NCBI GenBank assembly: GCA_025964325.1
Contig: JAOPZA010000177.1
Location: 1 to 45,973 of the forward strand
Direction of reading: 5' to 3'
Source of the DNA: Conexibacter sp.
GTDB lineage: Bacteria > Actinomycetota > Thermoleophilia > Solirubrobacterales > Solirubrobacteraceae
Length of the DNA: 45,973 nucleotides
Shown here: positions 38,271 to 45,973 of the stretch, in pieces
How the letters are laid out: each line of letters opens with the position of its first letter
Position numbering within the stretch: position 1 is the first letter of the stretch
Notes under the pieces: model-generated
What the model saw: the letters and a program-made list of their open reading frames with translations, nothing else
Told to the model about the DNA's origin: nothing
Databases searched by the model: none
Program-made: the position numbers and the translations under genes

Positions 38271-39121
38271 TCGACATCCACACGCATCCGGTGCAGATCG
38301 CAGAGCTCTACGACGACGATCCGAACCTCACGAGTGCGGTCCGGGACGTCTTCGGACTCTACGTCGAGCCGCAGCCGCTGGCGACCTACATCGGCCACCT
38401 CGACGAGGCCGGGATCGACCAGGCCGTCGTGCTGCCGATCGACTGCACCACGGCGCACGGCCACACGGTCGTCTCGAACGAGCAGATCGCTTGGCTGGTC
38501 GAGCGGACCGATCGCGTGATCGGCTTCGCGTCGGTCGACCCGAACGAACCCGACGCGCCCGCGAAGCTCGAGCGGGCGGTGAAGGAGCTGGGCCTCGTCG
38601 GCCTCAAGCTCGACCCCTCGCTGCAGCAGTTCGCGATCGACGATCCGGAGCGCGCGATGCCAGTCTACGAGGCGGCGGCCGAGCTCGGCATCCCGGTCCT
38701 GATCCACTGCGGGATGAGCTGGGCGGAGCGGGGCCGCACCGCGATGGCGAATCCGCTGCTGCTCGAGAGCGTCGTGCAGCGGCTGCCGGAGCTGCGGGTC
38801 GTGATCCCGCACATGGGCTGGCCGTGGGTCGGCGAGGCGCTCGCGCTCGCGCTCAAGCACCGCAACGTCTACCTCGACACGTCCGTGCTGTTCAGCGGGA
38901 CGCCGTCGGAGTCGTTGAAGCACGTCGTCGACGTCGTGCTCGGCCACGAGCTGATCGACCGCAGCATCCCGCGCCAGGTGCTGTTCGGCTCCAACTACCC
39001 GCGGGTGGATCCGAAGCGCGCGGCCTGGGCGGTCCGCGAGCTCGGCTTCCGGCCCAAGCTCGAGCAACGGATCTTCCACGACAACGCACGAGACCTGCTG
39101 AACATCGACGGAGGCGCGTGA
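38267..39121 (+). CDS. Amidohydrolase-2 family metal-dependent hydrolase
   Basis: The 284-aa protein is a TIM-barrel amidohydrolase (ACMSD-like branch). Metal ligands are the HxH of MIDIHTHP, His in VLIHCGMSW and His in VVIPHMGWPW. The last conserved Asp, normally in GSDYP, is Asn here (LFGSNYPRVD). This could alter or reduce metal-dependent catalysis. The ATG overlaps the kinase stop (ATGA) with AGGAAG upstream; its stop overlaps the next ATG. It might hydrolyse an amide or decarboxylate the amino-acid part of the substrate; this is speculation. Confidence 0.82.
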   Translation: MIDIHTHPVQIAELYDDDPNLTSAVRDVFGLYVEPQPLATYIGHLDEAGIDQAVVLPIDCTTAHGHTVVSNEQIAWLVERTDRVIGFASVDPNEPDAPAKLERAVKELGLVGLKLDPSLQQFAIDDPERAMPVYEAAAELGIPVLIHCGMSWAERGRTAMANPLLLESVVQRLPELRVVIPHMGWPWVGEALALALKHRNVYLDTSVLFSGTPSESLKHVVDVVLGHELIDRSIPRQVLFGSNYPRVDPKRAAWAVRELGFRPKLEQRIFHDNARDLLNIDGGA

Positions 39122-39552
39122 TGCAGTCGATCGTGACCCGATTCGGGATCCAGACGACGAAGGACACCGAGTTCATCGACATCACCGAGCGGGCGAGAGA
39201 GCTCACGCGGTCGAGCGGAGTGCGCGACGGGCTCGCGCTCGTGATGACGATGCACACGACGACGGCGATCACCGTCAACGAGGGCCTCGAGGACCTCGAG
39301 GACGACATCGCGGAGATGGTCGCCCGGCTCGTGCCGGCCGGAGCGGCGTTTCGCCATGCCCGCTTCCTGCACTCCGACGGACAGATGGCCGTCAACGCGC
39401 CGTCGCACCTGCGCGGGGCTCTGCTCGGCATGCAGGTGGCAGTGCCGATCGAGGGCGGTGAGCTCGTGCTCGGCGGCCGTCAGACGATCTACTTCGTCGA
39501 GCTCGACGGCCCGCTCTATCGCGAGGCGGTGCTGCACACCCTGGGGGTCTAG
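39121..39552 (+). CDS. YjbQ family (UPF0047) protein
   Basis: The 143-aa protein matches the YjbQ/UPF0047 family. Landmarks are FIDITERARELTRSSGVRDG, MHTTTAITVNEG, HARFLHSDGQMAVNAPSHL, GALLGMQVAVPI and GGRQTIYFVELDGP. Members have a compact beta fold, and some have weak thiamine-phosphate-synthase activity, but their true role is unclear. The start overlaps the amidohydrolase stop (TGATG), so it is firmly part of this operon. Confidence 0.88.
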   Translation: MQSIVTRFGIQTTKDTEFIDITERARELTRSSGVRDGLALVMTMHTTTAITVNEGLEDLEDDIAEMVARLVPAGAAFRHARFLHSDGQMAVNAPSHLRGALLGMQVAVPIEGGELVLGGRQTIYFVELDGPLYREAVLHTLGV

Positions 39553-39556
39553 GCAG

Positions 39557-40327
39557 ATGTCCGAGCCCATCCTCGAAGCACGCGGGATCGTCAAGAGCTT
39601 CGGCCGCGTGCGCGCACTGCGCGGCGCGAGCTTCACCGTCGAGGCCGGCGAGGTCGTCGCGCTCGTCGGCGACAACGGCGCCGGCAAGAGCACGCTCGTG
39701 AAGACGCTCGCCGGCGTCCACCAGCCGGACGCGGGCGAGATCCGCTTCGCCGGTGAGACGGTCACGCTCGAGAGCCCGGTCGCCGCGCGCCAGCTCGGGA
39801 TCGAGGTCGTCTACCAGGATCTCGCGCTCGCGGCCGAGCTCGATCCCGCGGGCAACCTCTACCTCGGCCAGGAGATCCTCCGCAGCGGCGTGCTCGGCCG
39901 CCTCGGCTTCATCGACAAGCCCGAGATGCGCCGCCGTGCCGACGCGTCGTTCGCGGATCTCGGCGTTCGCATCCAGGACACCGGCTCCCCGGTCGCGACG
40001 ATGTCCGGCGGTCAGCGGCAGGGCATCGCCGTCTGCCGCGCCGTCACCTGGGCAAGCAAGGTCGTCTTCATGGACGAGCCGACCGCCGCGCTCGGGGTCG
40101 TGCAGACGCGCAACGTGCTCGACCTCATCAAGCGCGTCCGCGACCGCGGCATCGCCGTCGTGCTGATCAGCCACAACATGCCCGAGGTCCTCGAGGTCGC
40201 CGACCGCATCGAGGTGCTGCGGCTCGGCGAGCGGGTCGCCCGCTTCACGCGCGACCAGGCCACGCTCGAGCAGATCATCGGCGCGATGACGGGCGCCATT
40301 CGCCACGAGGAGGAGACCGCGCGATGA
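39557..40327 (+). CDS. Sugar ABC transporter ATP-binding protein, single domain
   Basis: The 256-aa ATPase has Walker A GDNGAGKSTL, Q-loop region VVYQDLALAAELDPAGNLYLG, signature MSGGQRQGIAVCRAV, Walker B VVFMDEPTAALGV, and H-loop LISHNMPEVLEVADR. The sequence resembles one half of RbsA, so it probably dimerises. Only 4 nt separate it from the YjbQ gene, and its stop overlaps the permease ATG. Confidence 0.92.
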   Translation: MSEPILEARGIVKSFGRVRALRGASFTVEAGEVVALVGDNGAGKSTLVKTLAGVHQPDAGEIRFAGETVTLESPVAARQLGIEVVYQDLALAAELDPAGNLYLGQEILRSGVLGRLGFIDKPEMRRRADASFADLGVRIQDTGSPVATMSGGQRQGIAVCRAVTWASKVVFMDEPTAALGVVQTRNVLDLIKRVRDRGIAVVLISHNMPEVLEVADRIEVLRLGERVARFTRDQATLEQIIGAMTGAIRHEEETAR

Positions 40328-41364
40328 GCTCTGCGTCCCAGCAACTTCCGTCCGACGCCGAGGCGCCGGATGAAGCGATCGACGGCGAGGAGGCGCGCCC
40401 GTGGTGGGCCGCGCTCGTAGCGAGCCAGTCGATCTGGATCGGGCTGATCCTCGTCGGGCTGATCATCGCCTTCTCGATCCTCCGGCCGGCAAGCTTCGTG
40501 TCGGTCGCGAACGGCCGCAACATCGCGACCGACGCCGCCGTGCTGCTCGTCCTGGCGGTCGGCCAGACGTTCGTGATCATCACCGCGGGAATCGACCTGT
40601 CGGTCGGCGCCGTGCTGGTCTTCTCCGGCGTGCTCGCGACGCGCGGCATGAGCGCGGTCGGCGGCAACGGCTGGGGGACGATCCTCGTCGGTCTCGCGAT
40701 CGCGCTTGGCTGCGGCCTCGGCTGGGGCCTCATCAACGGCTTCCTCGTCGCAAAGGCGAAGATCGGGGCGCTGATCGCCACGCTCGGCACGTTCGGGATG
40801 GCGCTCGGCCTCGCCCAGGTGGTCACCGGCGGCGTCGACCAGAGCGACGTCCCGTCCAAGCTCGTCAACACGATCGGCAACGGTCGGCTCTTCGGGGAGA
40901 TCCCGTGGCTCGTCGTGATCGCCTTCGTCGTCGCGCTCGTGTTCGGCGTGCTGTTGGCCGCGACCCGCTTCGGCCGCCACACGTTCGCGGTCGGCTCCAA
41001 CGAGGAGGCGACGCGCCGCGCCGGGATCTCCGTCGACCGCCAGCTGCTGAAGGTCTATGCGCTCGCGGGGGCGCTCAGCGGTCTTGCCGGGTTCCTCTCG
41101 GTCGCCCGCTTCGCGACCACGACCATCGCGGGGCACGCGACGGACAACCTGCAGTCGATCACCGCCGTCGTGATCGGCGGGACGAGCCTGTTCGGCGGCA
41201 TCGGCTCGATCCTCGGCAGCGTCTTCGGCGTCTTCATCCCGGCAGTGCTGCAGAACGGCTTCGTGATCACCGGCGTCCAGCCCTTCTGGCAGCAAGTCGC
41301 CGTCGGCGCCGTCCTGATCGCGGCGGTCTATCTCGACCAGCTTCGCCGGCGAAGACGGCAGTAG
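40324..41364 (+). CDS. Sugar ABC transporter permease (RbsC-like)
   Basis: The 346-aa membrane protein has LVLAVGQTFVIITAGIDLSVG, GLINGFLVAKAKIGALIATLG, RFGRHTFAVGSNEEATRRAGI and VVIGGTSLFGGIGSILGS motifs. A hydrophilic acidic N-terminal tail of about 30 residues precedes the first helix. Being the only permease gene in the operon, it probably forms a homodimer. Confidence 0.93.
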   Translation: MSSASQQLPSDAEAPDEAIDGEEARPWWAALVASQSIWIGLILVGLIIAFSILRPASFVSVANGRNIATDAAVLLVLAVGQTFVIITAGIDLSVGAVLVFSGVLATRGMSAVGGNGWGTILVGLAIALGCGLGWGLINGFLVAKAKIGALIATLGTFGMALGLAQVVTGGVDQSDVPSKLVNTIGNGRLFGEIPWLVVIAFVVALVFGVLLAATRFGRHTFAVGSNEEATRRAGISVDRQLLKVYALAGALSGLAGFLSVARFATTTIAGHATDNLQSITAVVIGGTSLFGGIGSILGSVFGVFIPAVLQNGFVITGVQPFWQQVAVGAVLIAAVYLDQLRRRRRQ

Positions 41365-41378
41365 CCGGAGATCCCGCT

Positions 41379-41394
41379 ACCGACACGCGTCGGT
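41379..41394 (+). other. Small hairpin before the second sugar-binding-protein gene
   Basis: ACCGAC and GTCGGT form a perfect 6-bp stem with a 4-nt loop in the 66-nt spacer between permease and binding-protein genes. It may stabilise or process the mRNA so that the binding protein is made in excess. Confidence 0.35.
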
Positions 41395-41430
41395 CGCACC
41401 AGCACGGCAGCAAGAGGAGAGGAGCATCAC

Positions 41431-42459
41431 ATGCACGGACTCACACGGCGGCATCTGCCGCTGATGGCGGCATGCATCGCGGCGGGCTCGCTCGCGGTCG
41501 CCGGCTGCGGCTCGAGCAGCAGCACGAGCTCAGGCAGCACCAGCACCAGCAGCGGTGGTGCCAGCGGCAGCGCACGCGCGAGCAAGAAGATCACCTTCGT
41601 CGCCGGCGACAAGGGCGACGAGTTCTACATCACGCTCGACTGCGGTGCGCGCACCGAGGCGAAGAAGCACGGGTTCACCGTGAACTTCCAGGAGCCGGAT
41701 CAGTTCACGCCGAGCTCGCAGACGCCGATCGTCAACTCGGTCGCGGCCAGCAAGCCCGACGCGGTGCTGATCGCGCCGACCGACGCGGCCGCGATGTACA
41801 CGCCGATCAAGCAGCTCGCGGAGAACGGCAGCAAGGTCGTGCTCGTCGACACGACGCTGAAGAACCCCGACATGGCCGCGTCGCAGGTGTCGACCGACGA
41901 CGCCGGCGGCGGCAAGCAGGCGGCCGACCAGATGGCGGCGCTCGTCGGCGGCTCGGGCAAAGTGATCGTGATCAACCTCAACCCGGGCGTCTCGACGACC
42001 GACGCGCGCGGCAAGGCGTTCATGGACGAGGCGAAGCTGAAGGGGCTGACGGTCCTGACGCAGCAGTACGCCGGCACCTCGCCGGAGAAGGCTGCCTCGA
42101 TCGTCCAGTCGACGCTCGCGGGCAACCCCGACCTCAAGGGCATCTTCGCGACGACGAACTTCGCACAGGACGGCGCCGTCACCGGCCTGCGCGGTCAGAA
42201 CAAGCTCGGCGCCGTGAAGATCATCGGCTTCGACAGCTCACCGCTGCAGGTCCAGCAGCTGCGGCAGGGCGAGGTGCAGGCGCTGATCGCGCAGCAGGCG
42301 CGCAAGATCGGCGAGCTCGGCATCCAGCAGGCTGCGGCCGCGCTGGCCGGAACGGCGACGACGAAGCAGATCAAGGTGCCGACCGTGGCCGTCACGAAGG
42401 CCAACGTCGACTCCGCGACGGTCAAGCCGGTCCTGCAGGTCAAGCAGTGCCCGGCGTAG
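41431..42459 (+). CDS. Sugar ABC transporter substrate-binding lipoprotein 2
   Basis: The 342-aa protein has a lipoprotein signal with lipobox VAGC (LAVAGCGSS, about residue 26) and a Ser/Thr/Gly linker. A ribose-type fold follows: ITFVAGDKGDEFYITLDCGA, SKPDAVLIAPTDAAAM, KVVLVDTTL, and KIIGFDSSPLQVQQLRQG. A strong AGAGGAGAGGAG lies upstream of the ATG. It is the last gene of the eight-gene operon. The ligand would be the sugar derivative processed by the kinase and SIS enzyme. Confidence 0.91.
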   Translation: MHGLTRRHLPLMAACIAAGSLAVAGCGSSSSTSSGSTSTSSGGASGSARASKKITFVAGDKGDEFYITLDCGARTEAKKHGFTVNFQEPDQFTPSSQTPIVNSVAASKPDAVLIAPTDAAAMYTPIKQLAENGSKVVLVDTTLKNPDMAASQVSTDDAGGGKQAADQMAALVGGSGKVIVINLNPGVSTTDARGKAFMDEAKLKGLTVLTQQYAGTSPEKAASIVQSTLAGNPDLKGIFATTNFAQDGAVTGLRGQNKLGAVKIIGFDSSPLQVQQLRQGEVQALIAQQARKIGELGIQQAAAALAGTATTKQIKVPTVAVTKANVDSATVKPVLQVKQCPA

Positions 42460-42484
42460 CGGGCTCGCCCGCCTGATCCGCAAC

Positions 42485-42512
42485 GGGGGCGCGACCGCCG
42501 CGTCGCGTCCCC
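42485..42512 (+). terminator. Terminator-like hairpin after the Amadori-like operon
   Basis: GGGGGCGCGAC and GTCGCGTCCCC form an 11-bp stem (one G-U pair) with a 6-nt loop, 25 nt after the binding-protein stop. No T-run follows. Confidence 0.55.
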
Positions 42513-42577
42513 ACGGTCACCGCTCGCTCAGCGGCAGCCGGCGGCCGAATGGCGGCGCCGGGCTCACGCTTCCCGTC

Positions 42578-43245
42578 GACTACGTCACCGAGCGTCGCAA
42601 TCTTGCCGGCCAGCGCCGCGAGGCGTTCGTCGAACTACCGACACGCCGTAACGCGTCTGGCAGATGGACTTCTTCGAACTCGAGACCGCCGGCGGCGGCA
42701 CCTGGCGCTCCGGGGACGTGATCGACTACGTGACGAAGCTCGTGCTCGCCGGGCCGGTCACCGTCACGCAGACCACACGCGACGCGATCGCATCGCTGGA
42801 ACAGGCCCGCCAGACCGTCCACGACGTGCTCGGCCGGCCGCTGCTCGACGACGTCCCCTGCTCGACGACCGGCGAGGTCACGCCGGTGATCGTCGTCACC
42901 GACAACGGGCCCTGCTTCAAGAGCCACGCCTTCCGCCGCTACATCGACAACCGCCCCGAGCTGCGCCACGTCCGCACCCGCCGCAGAAGCCCCCAGACCA
43001 ACGGCGTGATCGAGCGCTACCACGGCGCGATCCAGATCGAGTCGCTCTGGCGCGACCTCCCCGCCGACGGCACCGACATGACCCGGCGCGTCGAGGCATA
43101 CCGCCAGCTCTACAACCACGTCCGTCCCCACGAGACGCTCGCCGGCACACGACCGATCGAGCGCTACCTCGCCGACTCCCACGACACACCACCAGCCGCT
43201 CCGACCACACCACCTCCAACGCGCCAAAATGCCCGGATTCCTTGA
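42578..43245 (+). pseudogene. Frameshifted, truncated DDE (rve) transposase
   Basis: Two frames together encode the C-terminal part of an integrase-core transposase of IS3/IS481 type. Frame one (to 42652) reads DYVTERRNLAGQRREAF and ELPTRRN. Frame two starts at RVWQMDFFELE and runs to the end, with the catalytic Asp in VVTDNGPCFK and Glu in TNGVIERYHG, then YNHVRPHETL. One missing base near 42652 would restore a continuous reading. The N-terminal helix-turn-helix part is absent. It is an inactive remnant; no terminal repeats were found. Confidence 0.75.
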
Positions 43246-43336
43246 CGCGGGACAGAAATCCCGAGTTCGGCCTGGTCACTCGACTTAAGGCACGCGGCAC
43301 CCGTGGCTGCGGGATCTGTCGCCCTCCGGCGCGGCG

Positions 43337-44389
43337 TCAGCCGATGGCGCGCCCCAGCAGCGCGAGGTCGGCCGGCGACAGGCGGTCGGCGGCCGCCGCG
43401 GCCTGGTGCCAGTAGGGATAGATCAGCGGTGGTGCACTGAGCCGCTCGAGCCGGTCGACCTCGTCGTCGGCGAGCGTCAGCGTCGCAGCGGCGAGGTTGT
43501 CGGCGAGCTGCTCCTCGGTGCGCGCGCCGATCACGAGCGAGCTGACGCCCGGGCGTGTCAGCAGCCAGGCGAGCGCGACCCGCGCGGCCGATACGCCGTG
43601 CGCCTCGCCGATCTCGACGAGCGCGTCGACCACGTCGTAGAGCTGGTCCTCGTCGCGGACCGGCGGCTCGTTCCAGTCGGTCAGCTGCCGCGCGCCCTGC
43701 GGACCGCTCTGACCGCGACGGTACTTGCCGGACAGCAGGCCACCCGCGAGCGGGCTCCAGACGAGGATCCCGAGCCCCTCGTCGATCGCGACGGGAACCA
43801 GCTCGTACTCGGCGTCGCGGGCCTGTAGCGAGTAGTAGATCTGCGAGCTGACGTAGCGCTGATAGCCGAGCCGGTCGGCGATCCCGAGCGATCTGGCGGT
43901 GTGCCAGCCAGAGAAGTTCGAGCAGCCGACGTAGCGGACCTTGCCGGAGCCCACGAGCGTGTCGAGCGCCTCGAGCGTCTCCTCGACCGGCGTGACGCCG
44001 TCCCACTGGTGCATTTGGAAGAGGTCGATGTGATCGACCTGCAGCCGCCGCAGGCTGGCCTCGCAGGCGGCGATCAGGTGGTGGCGCGAGAGGCCGGCGT
44101 CGTTCGGTCCGCGGCCGGTCGGAAAACGCGCCTTGGTGGCGACGAGGAGGCGGTCGCGACGGCCCGTGAGCGCTTGCCCGAGGATCTCCTCGGAGAGGCC
44201 GTCGGAGTAGACGTCGGCCGTGTCGACGAGGTTCACGCCGGCGTCGAGGCACTGGTCGAGCTGCCGCGTCGCGAGCTTCACGTCCGTGCTGCCGACGTCG
44301 GCGAATCTCCCGCGTCCGCCGAACGTCATGGTCCCGAGCGTCAGCGCCGAGACGCGCAGTCCCGAGCGGCCCAGCTGGCGGTATTCCAT
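43337..44389 (-). CDS. Aldo/keto reductase
   Basis: The 350-aa protein is an AKR-superfamily oxidoreductase with a TIM-barrel fold. It has the N-terminal YRQLGRSGLRVSALTLGTM, the catalytic Asp/Tyr in NLVDTADVYSDG, Lys in LLVATKARF, His in LFQMHQWDG, and NADPH-binding segments SSLVIGARTEEQLADNL near the C-terminus. AGGAG lies 8 nt before the ATG. It reduces aldehydes or ketones with NADPH; the natural substrate is unknown. It is divergent from the stress-protein gene. Confidence 0.92.
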   Translation of the reverse strand: MEYRQLGRSGLRVSALTLGTMTFGGRGRFADVGSTDVKLATRQLDQCLDAGVNLVDTADVYSDGLSEEILGQALTGRRDRLLVATKARFPTGRGPNDAGLSRHHLIAACEASLRRLQVDHIDLFQMHQWDGVTPVEETLEALDTLVGSGKVRYVGCSNFSGWHTARSLGIADRLGYQRYVSSQIYYSLQARDAEYELVPVAIDEGLGILVWSPLAGGLLSGKYRRGQSGPQGARQLTDWNEPPVRDEDQLYDVVDALVEIGEAHGVSAARVALAWLLTRPGVSSLVIGARTEEQLADNLAAATLTLADDEVDRLERLSAPPLIYPYWHQAAAAADRLSPADLALLGRAIG

Positions 44390-44575
44390 GGAAGCGTCTC
44401 CTGATCGTCGTGGGGATCGAAGGGTCGCAGAGACGATCGCGCGGACGCGGGGAGCCCGGCTTGGCTCGCCGCCGCGCCGGCCTACGGTCCGTCGTGCGAG
44501 CCGCACGCCGGACGGGCGGTCTCGCGCACCTGCGATGGCGACGGACCTGGACATCGAGCTGCTGGGCGTTCGGCG

Positions 44576-45445
44576 ATGACGGCGCCCGTGGTGGCCGCGG
44601 TCGATCCGGCGAGCGCCGATCTCGCGCCGGCCCGCTTCGGCGCCCTGATCGCGGGCCACACCGGGGCGCCGCTGCTCGTCGCCGGCGTCTTCGCGAACGA
44701 CGCCGTGGTCGACCAGGCGGTCGCCGGGCAGCTGGGGGAGGAGCTCCCGCGGGAGGCCGACGAGGTGCTCGCCCAGCTGCTCCCGGAGCTGCGGTCGGGC
44801 GGTGTCGAGGTGGACGCGGTCGCGATCGGTGCGACGAGCGCGCCGCGCGGGCTCGCGCTCGCTGCCGAGGAGGTCGGCGCCCTCGTGGTCGTCGTCGGCT
44901 CCGCGGTCGACGGTCTCGATCGTTGGCTCGCGCCCGGGTCGACCGCGAGGCGGCTGCTGGACGGGACGTCCTGCCCCGTCGCGCTCGTGCCGCGCGGGTG
45001 GGCGAGCCCGGCCCGGTTGAGCGCGGTCGGCGTCGGATTCGTCGACACGGCGGATGGACGCGACGCCGTACGCCAGGCGCACGCGCTCGCCGCGCGGGCC
45101 GGTGCGACGCTGCGCGTGCTGGCCGCCGTGCAGCCGCGCGCCTGGATGGGGGAGGCCGGTGCGACCGACGCCCTGCGCACGCGGGTCGAGCAGGCGGCGG
45201 CCGATGCGAGTGCCGACCTGATCGGCGAGCCCGTGAACGTCGACGTGTTGGTCGGCGAGCCGGCCGAGGTGCTCGTCCGCGTCTCCGACGAGCTCGACGT
45301 GCTCGTCTGCGGTCCGCGCGGCTACGGCCCGCAGGGCGCGACGCTGCTCGGCGGCGTCACGCGGCGCGTGACGGCAGAAGCGCGCTGTCCCGTCGTCGTG
45401 CTGACGCGCGGGGGCGGCCGGCTGGACGCGTTCGTCGCTGGGTGA
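44576..45445 (+). CDS. Tandem universal stress protein (UspA family)
   Basis: The 289-aa protein has two Usp domains, about residues 1-140 and 145-285. Each ends with the nucleotide-binding/strand pattern: GLDRWLAPGSTARRLLDGTS-CPVALVP and GPQGATLLGGVTRRVTAEAR-CPVVVLT. The second domain's GPRGYGPQG loop resembles ATP-binding G-2x-G-9x-G motifs. Such proteins respond to hypoxia, starvation or oxidative stress. No Shine-Dalgarno precedes the ATG, but a 14-codon frame (44535-44579) ends in an ATGA overlap with it. Confidence 0.85.
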   Translation: MTAPVVAAVDPASADLAPARFGALIAGHTGAPLLVAGVFANDAVVDQAVAGQLGEELPREADEVLAQLLPELRSGGVEVDAVAIGATSAPRGLALAAEEVGALVVVVGSAVDGLDRWLAPGSTARRLLDGTSCPVALVPRGWASPARLSAVGVGFVDTADGRDAVRQAHALAARAGATLRVLAAVQPRAWMGEAGATDALRTRVEQAAADASADLIGEPVNVDVLVGEPAEVLVRVSDELDVLVCGPRGYGPQGATLLGGVTRRVTAEARCPVVVLTRGGGRLDAFVAG

Positions 45446-45510
45446 GACGGGCGCGAGGCCGAACGATCACCGGCGGTCGCGGCAGCGGGCGGCGGCGCGC
45501 GGCCCGCGCA

Positions 45511-45527
45511 GGCGCGCGGTGCGCGCC
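45511..45527. terminator. Hairpin between convergent usp and rhodanese genes
   Basis: GGCGCGC and GCGCGCC form a perfect 7-bp stem with a 3-nt loop in the 122-bp spacer between the convergent genes. In such GC-rich sequence this could be chance. Confidence 0.3.
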
Positions 45528-45567
45528 GTGCGCAAGCTCGCCTGACGCTCGGGGTCACCTCGCGTGC

Positions 45568-45973
45568 TCAGGCGCCGGGCGGCGGATCCTGCTCGATCGG
45601 CCAGCCTTGGCGCTTCCACAGCGGAACGCCGCCATCGACGACGTGGAGCACCTCGTCGGCGCCGTGGCGCTTGAGGAGGCTGGCCGCGACGGCCGCGCGC
45701 TGGCCCGAGCCGCAGATGGCGGCGACCGGGCGGTCGGAGTCGATGCCGTGCGGGAGTCGGTCGACGTCGTGGTACGGGAGGTGGACGGCGCCGGGGATGT
45801 GGCCGGCGTCCCATTCGTCGCGCTCGCGCACGTCGAGCACCTGAACCCCGTCGTCGGCCCGCCAGCGGGCGTGCAGCTCGGGCACGGTGAGGCGTTCGAT
45901 GCGTCCGACGGGCAGGCCGTCCTCGCGCCAGGAGGTCATGCCGCCCGCGAGGTAGCCGGCCATCGTGCGGAGT
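45568..45973 (-). CDS. Rhodanese-domain protein, 3' end only (cut by window edge)
   Basis: The visible 135 codons have no stop up to the window edge, so the gene continues outside. The first residues (AGYLAGGMTSWREDGLP) look like the end of one rhodanese domain. A second complete rhodanese domain follows: VPELHARW, LDVRERDEWDAGHIPGAVHLP, and the active-site loop ICGSGQRA with the catalytic Cys. Tandem rhodanese domains like this often follow a metallo-beta-lactamase domain in persulfide dioxygenase-type proteins. A start at the internal ATG 45963 would truncate the first domain and is unlikely. Confidence 0.75.
   Translation of the reverse strand, partial: LRTMAGYLAGGMTSWREDGLPVGRIERLTVPELHARWRADDGVQVLDVRERDEWDAGHIPGAVHLPYHDVDRLPHGIDSDRPVAAICGSGQRAAVAASLLKRHGADEVLHVVDGGVPLWKRQGWPIEQDPPPGA

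Noticed and set aside
43246-43336. Possible terminal repeat of the transposase remnant
   Set aside because: Only very short inverted repeats are visible and no matching left end exists.

Overview
The window is very GC-rich chromosomal DNA with actinobacterial traits: an F420-type luciferase-like oxidoreductase, many GTG and TTG starts, lipoprotein solute-binding proteins, and dozens of 1-4 nt ATGA/GTGA gene overlaps. Gene content and style suggest a soil actinobacterium, perhaps Thermoleophilia (Conexibacter/Solirubrobacter-like). This is inference; no rRNA or marker alignment is available here.

Region 1 (1-10.1 kb) is mostly housekeeping: tRNA-Asn, dnaG coupled to dgt, a HicA/HicB toxin-antitoxin pair split by a small inverted-repeat element, a hypothetical gene coupled to hicB, a TetR regulator, a GT1 glycosyltransferase, a membrane GGDEF-HD-GYP protein, an SDR and an F420-type oxidoreductase. 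Region 2 (10.1-21.4 kb) holds a secreted GH3 glycosidase, a GntR/FCD regulator, a class V aminotransferase with a dehydrogenase remnant behind it, a complete Liv-type ABC importer (livJ/K-H-M-G-F) and a double YbjQ-domain protein.

Region 3 (21.4-34.5 kb) is a sugar or sugar-acid catabolic island. A seven-gene minus-strand operon (UlaG-like metallo-hydrolase, FCD regulator, SDR, two transketolase halves, enolase-superfamily dehydratase, mutarotase) is divergent from a plus-strand ribose-type ABC importer (binding protein, double ATPase, two permeases). The shared intergenic region has two back-to-back promoters, each with a matching palindromic operator at its transcription start. A second FCD regulator-dehydratase pair converges on the importer operon and has its own, different operator.

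Region 4 (35.3-42.5 kb) is an eight-gene operon: HutC/UTRA regulator, SIS-domain isomerase/deglycase, PfkB kinase, amidohydrolase, YjbQ protein, and a second ribose-type importer. The regulator-SIS-PfkB combination resembles the frl/fra fructosamine (Amadori product) systems, here with an ABC importer, an amidohydrolase and YjbQ added. Region 5 (42.5-46 kb) has a decayed frameshifted transposase, an aldo/keto reductase, a double universal stress protein and the end of a rhodanese-containing gene cut by the window edge.

The best candidates for undescribed biology are the Region 3 pathway (split transketolase with dehydratases and no visible aldolase) and the Region 4 Amadori-like operon. No CRISPR array, prophage or rRNA was seen.
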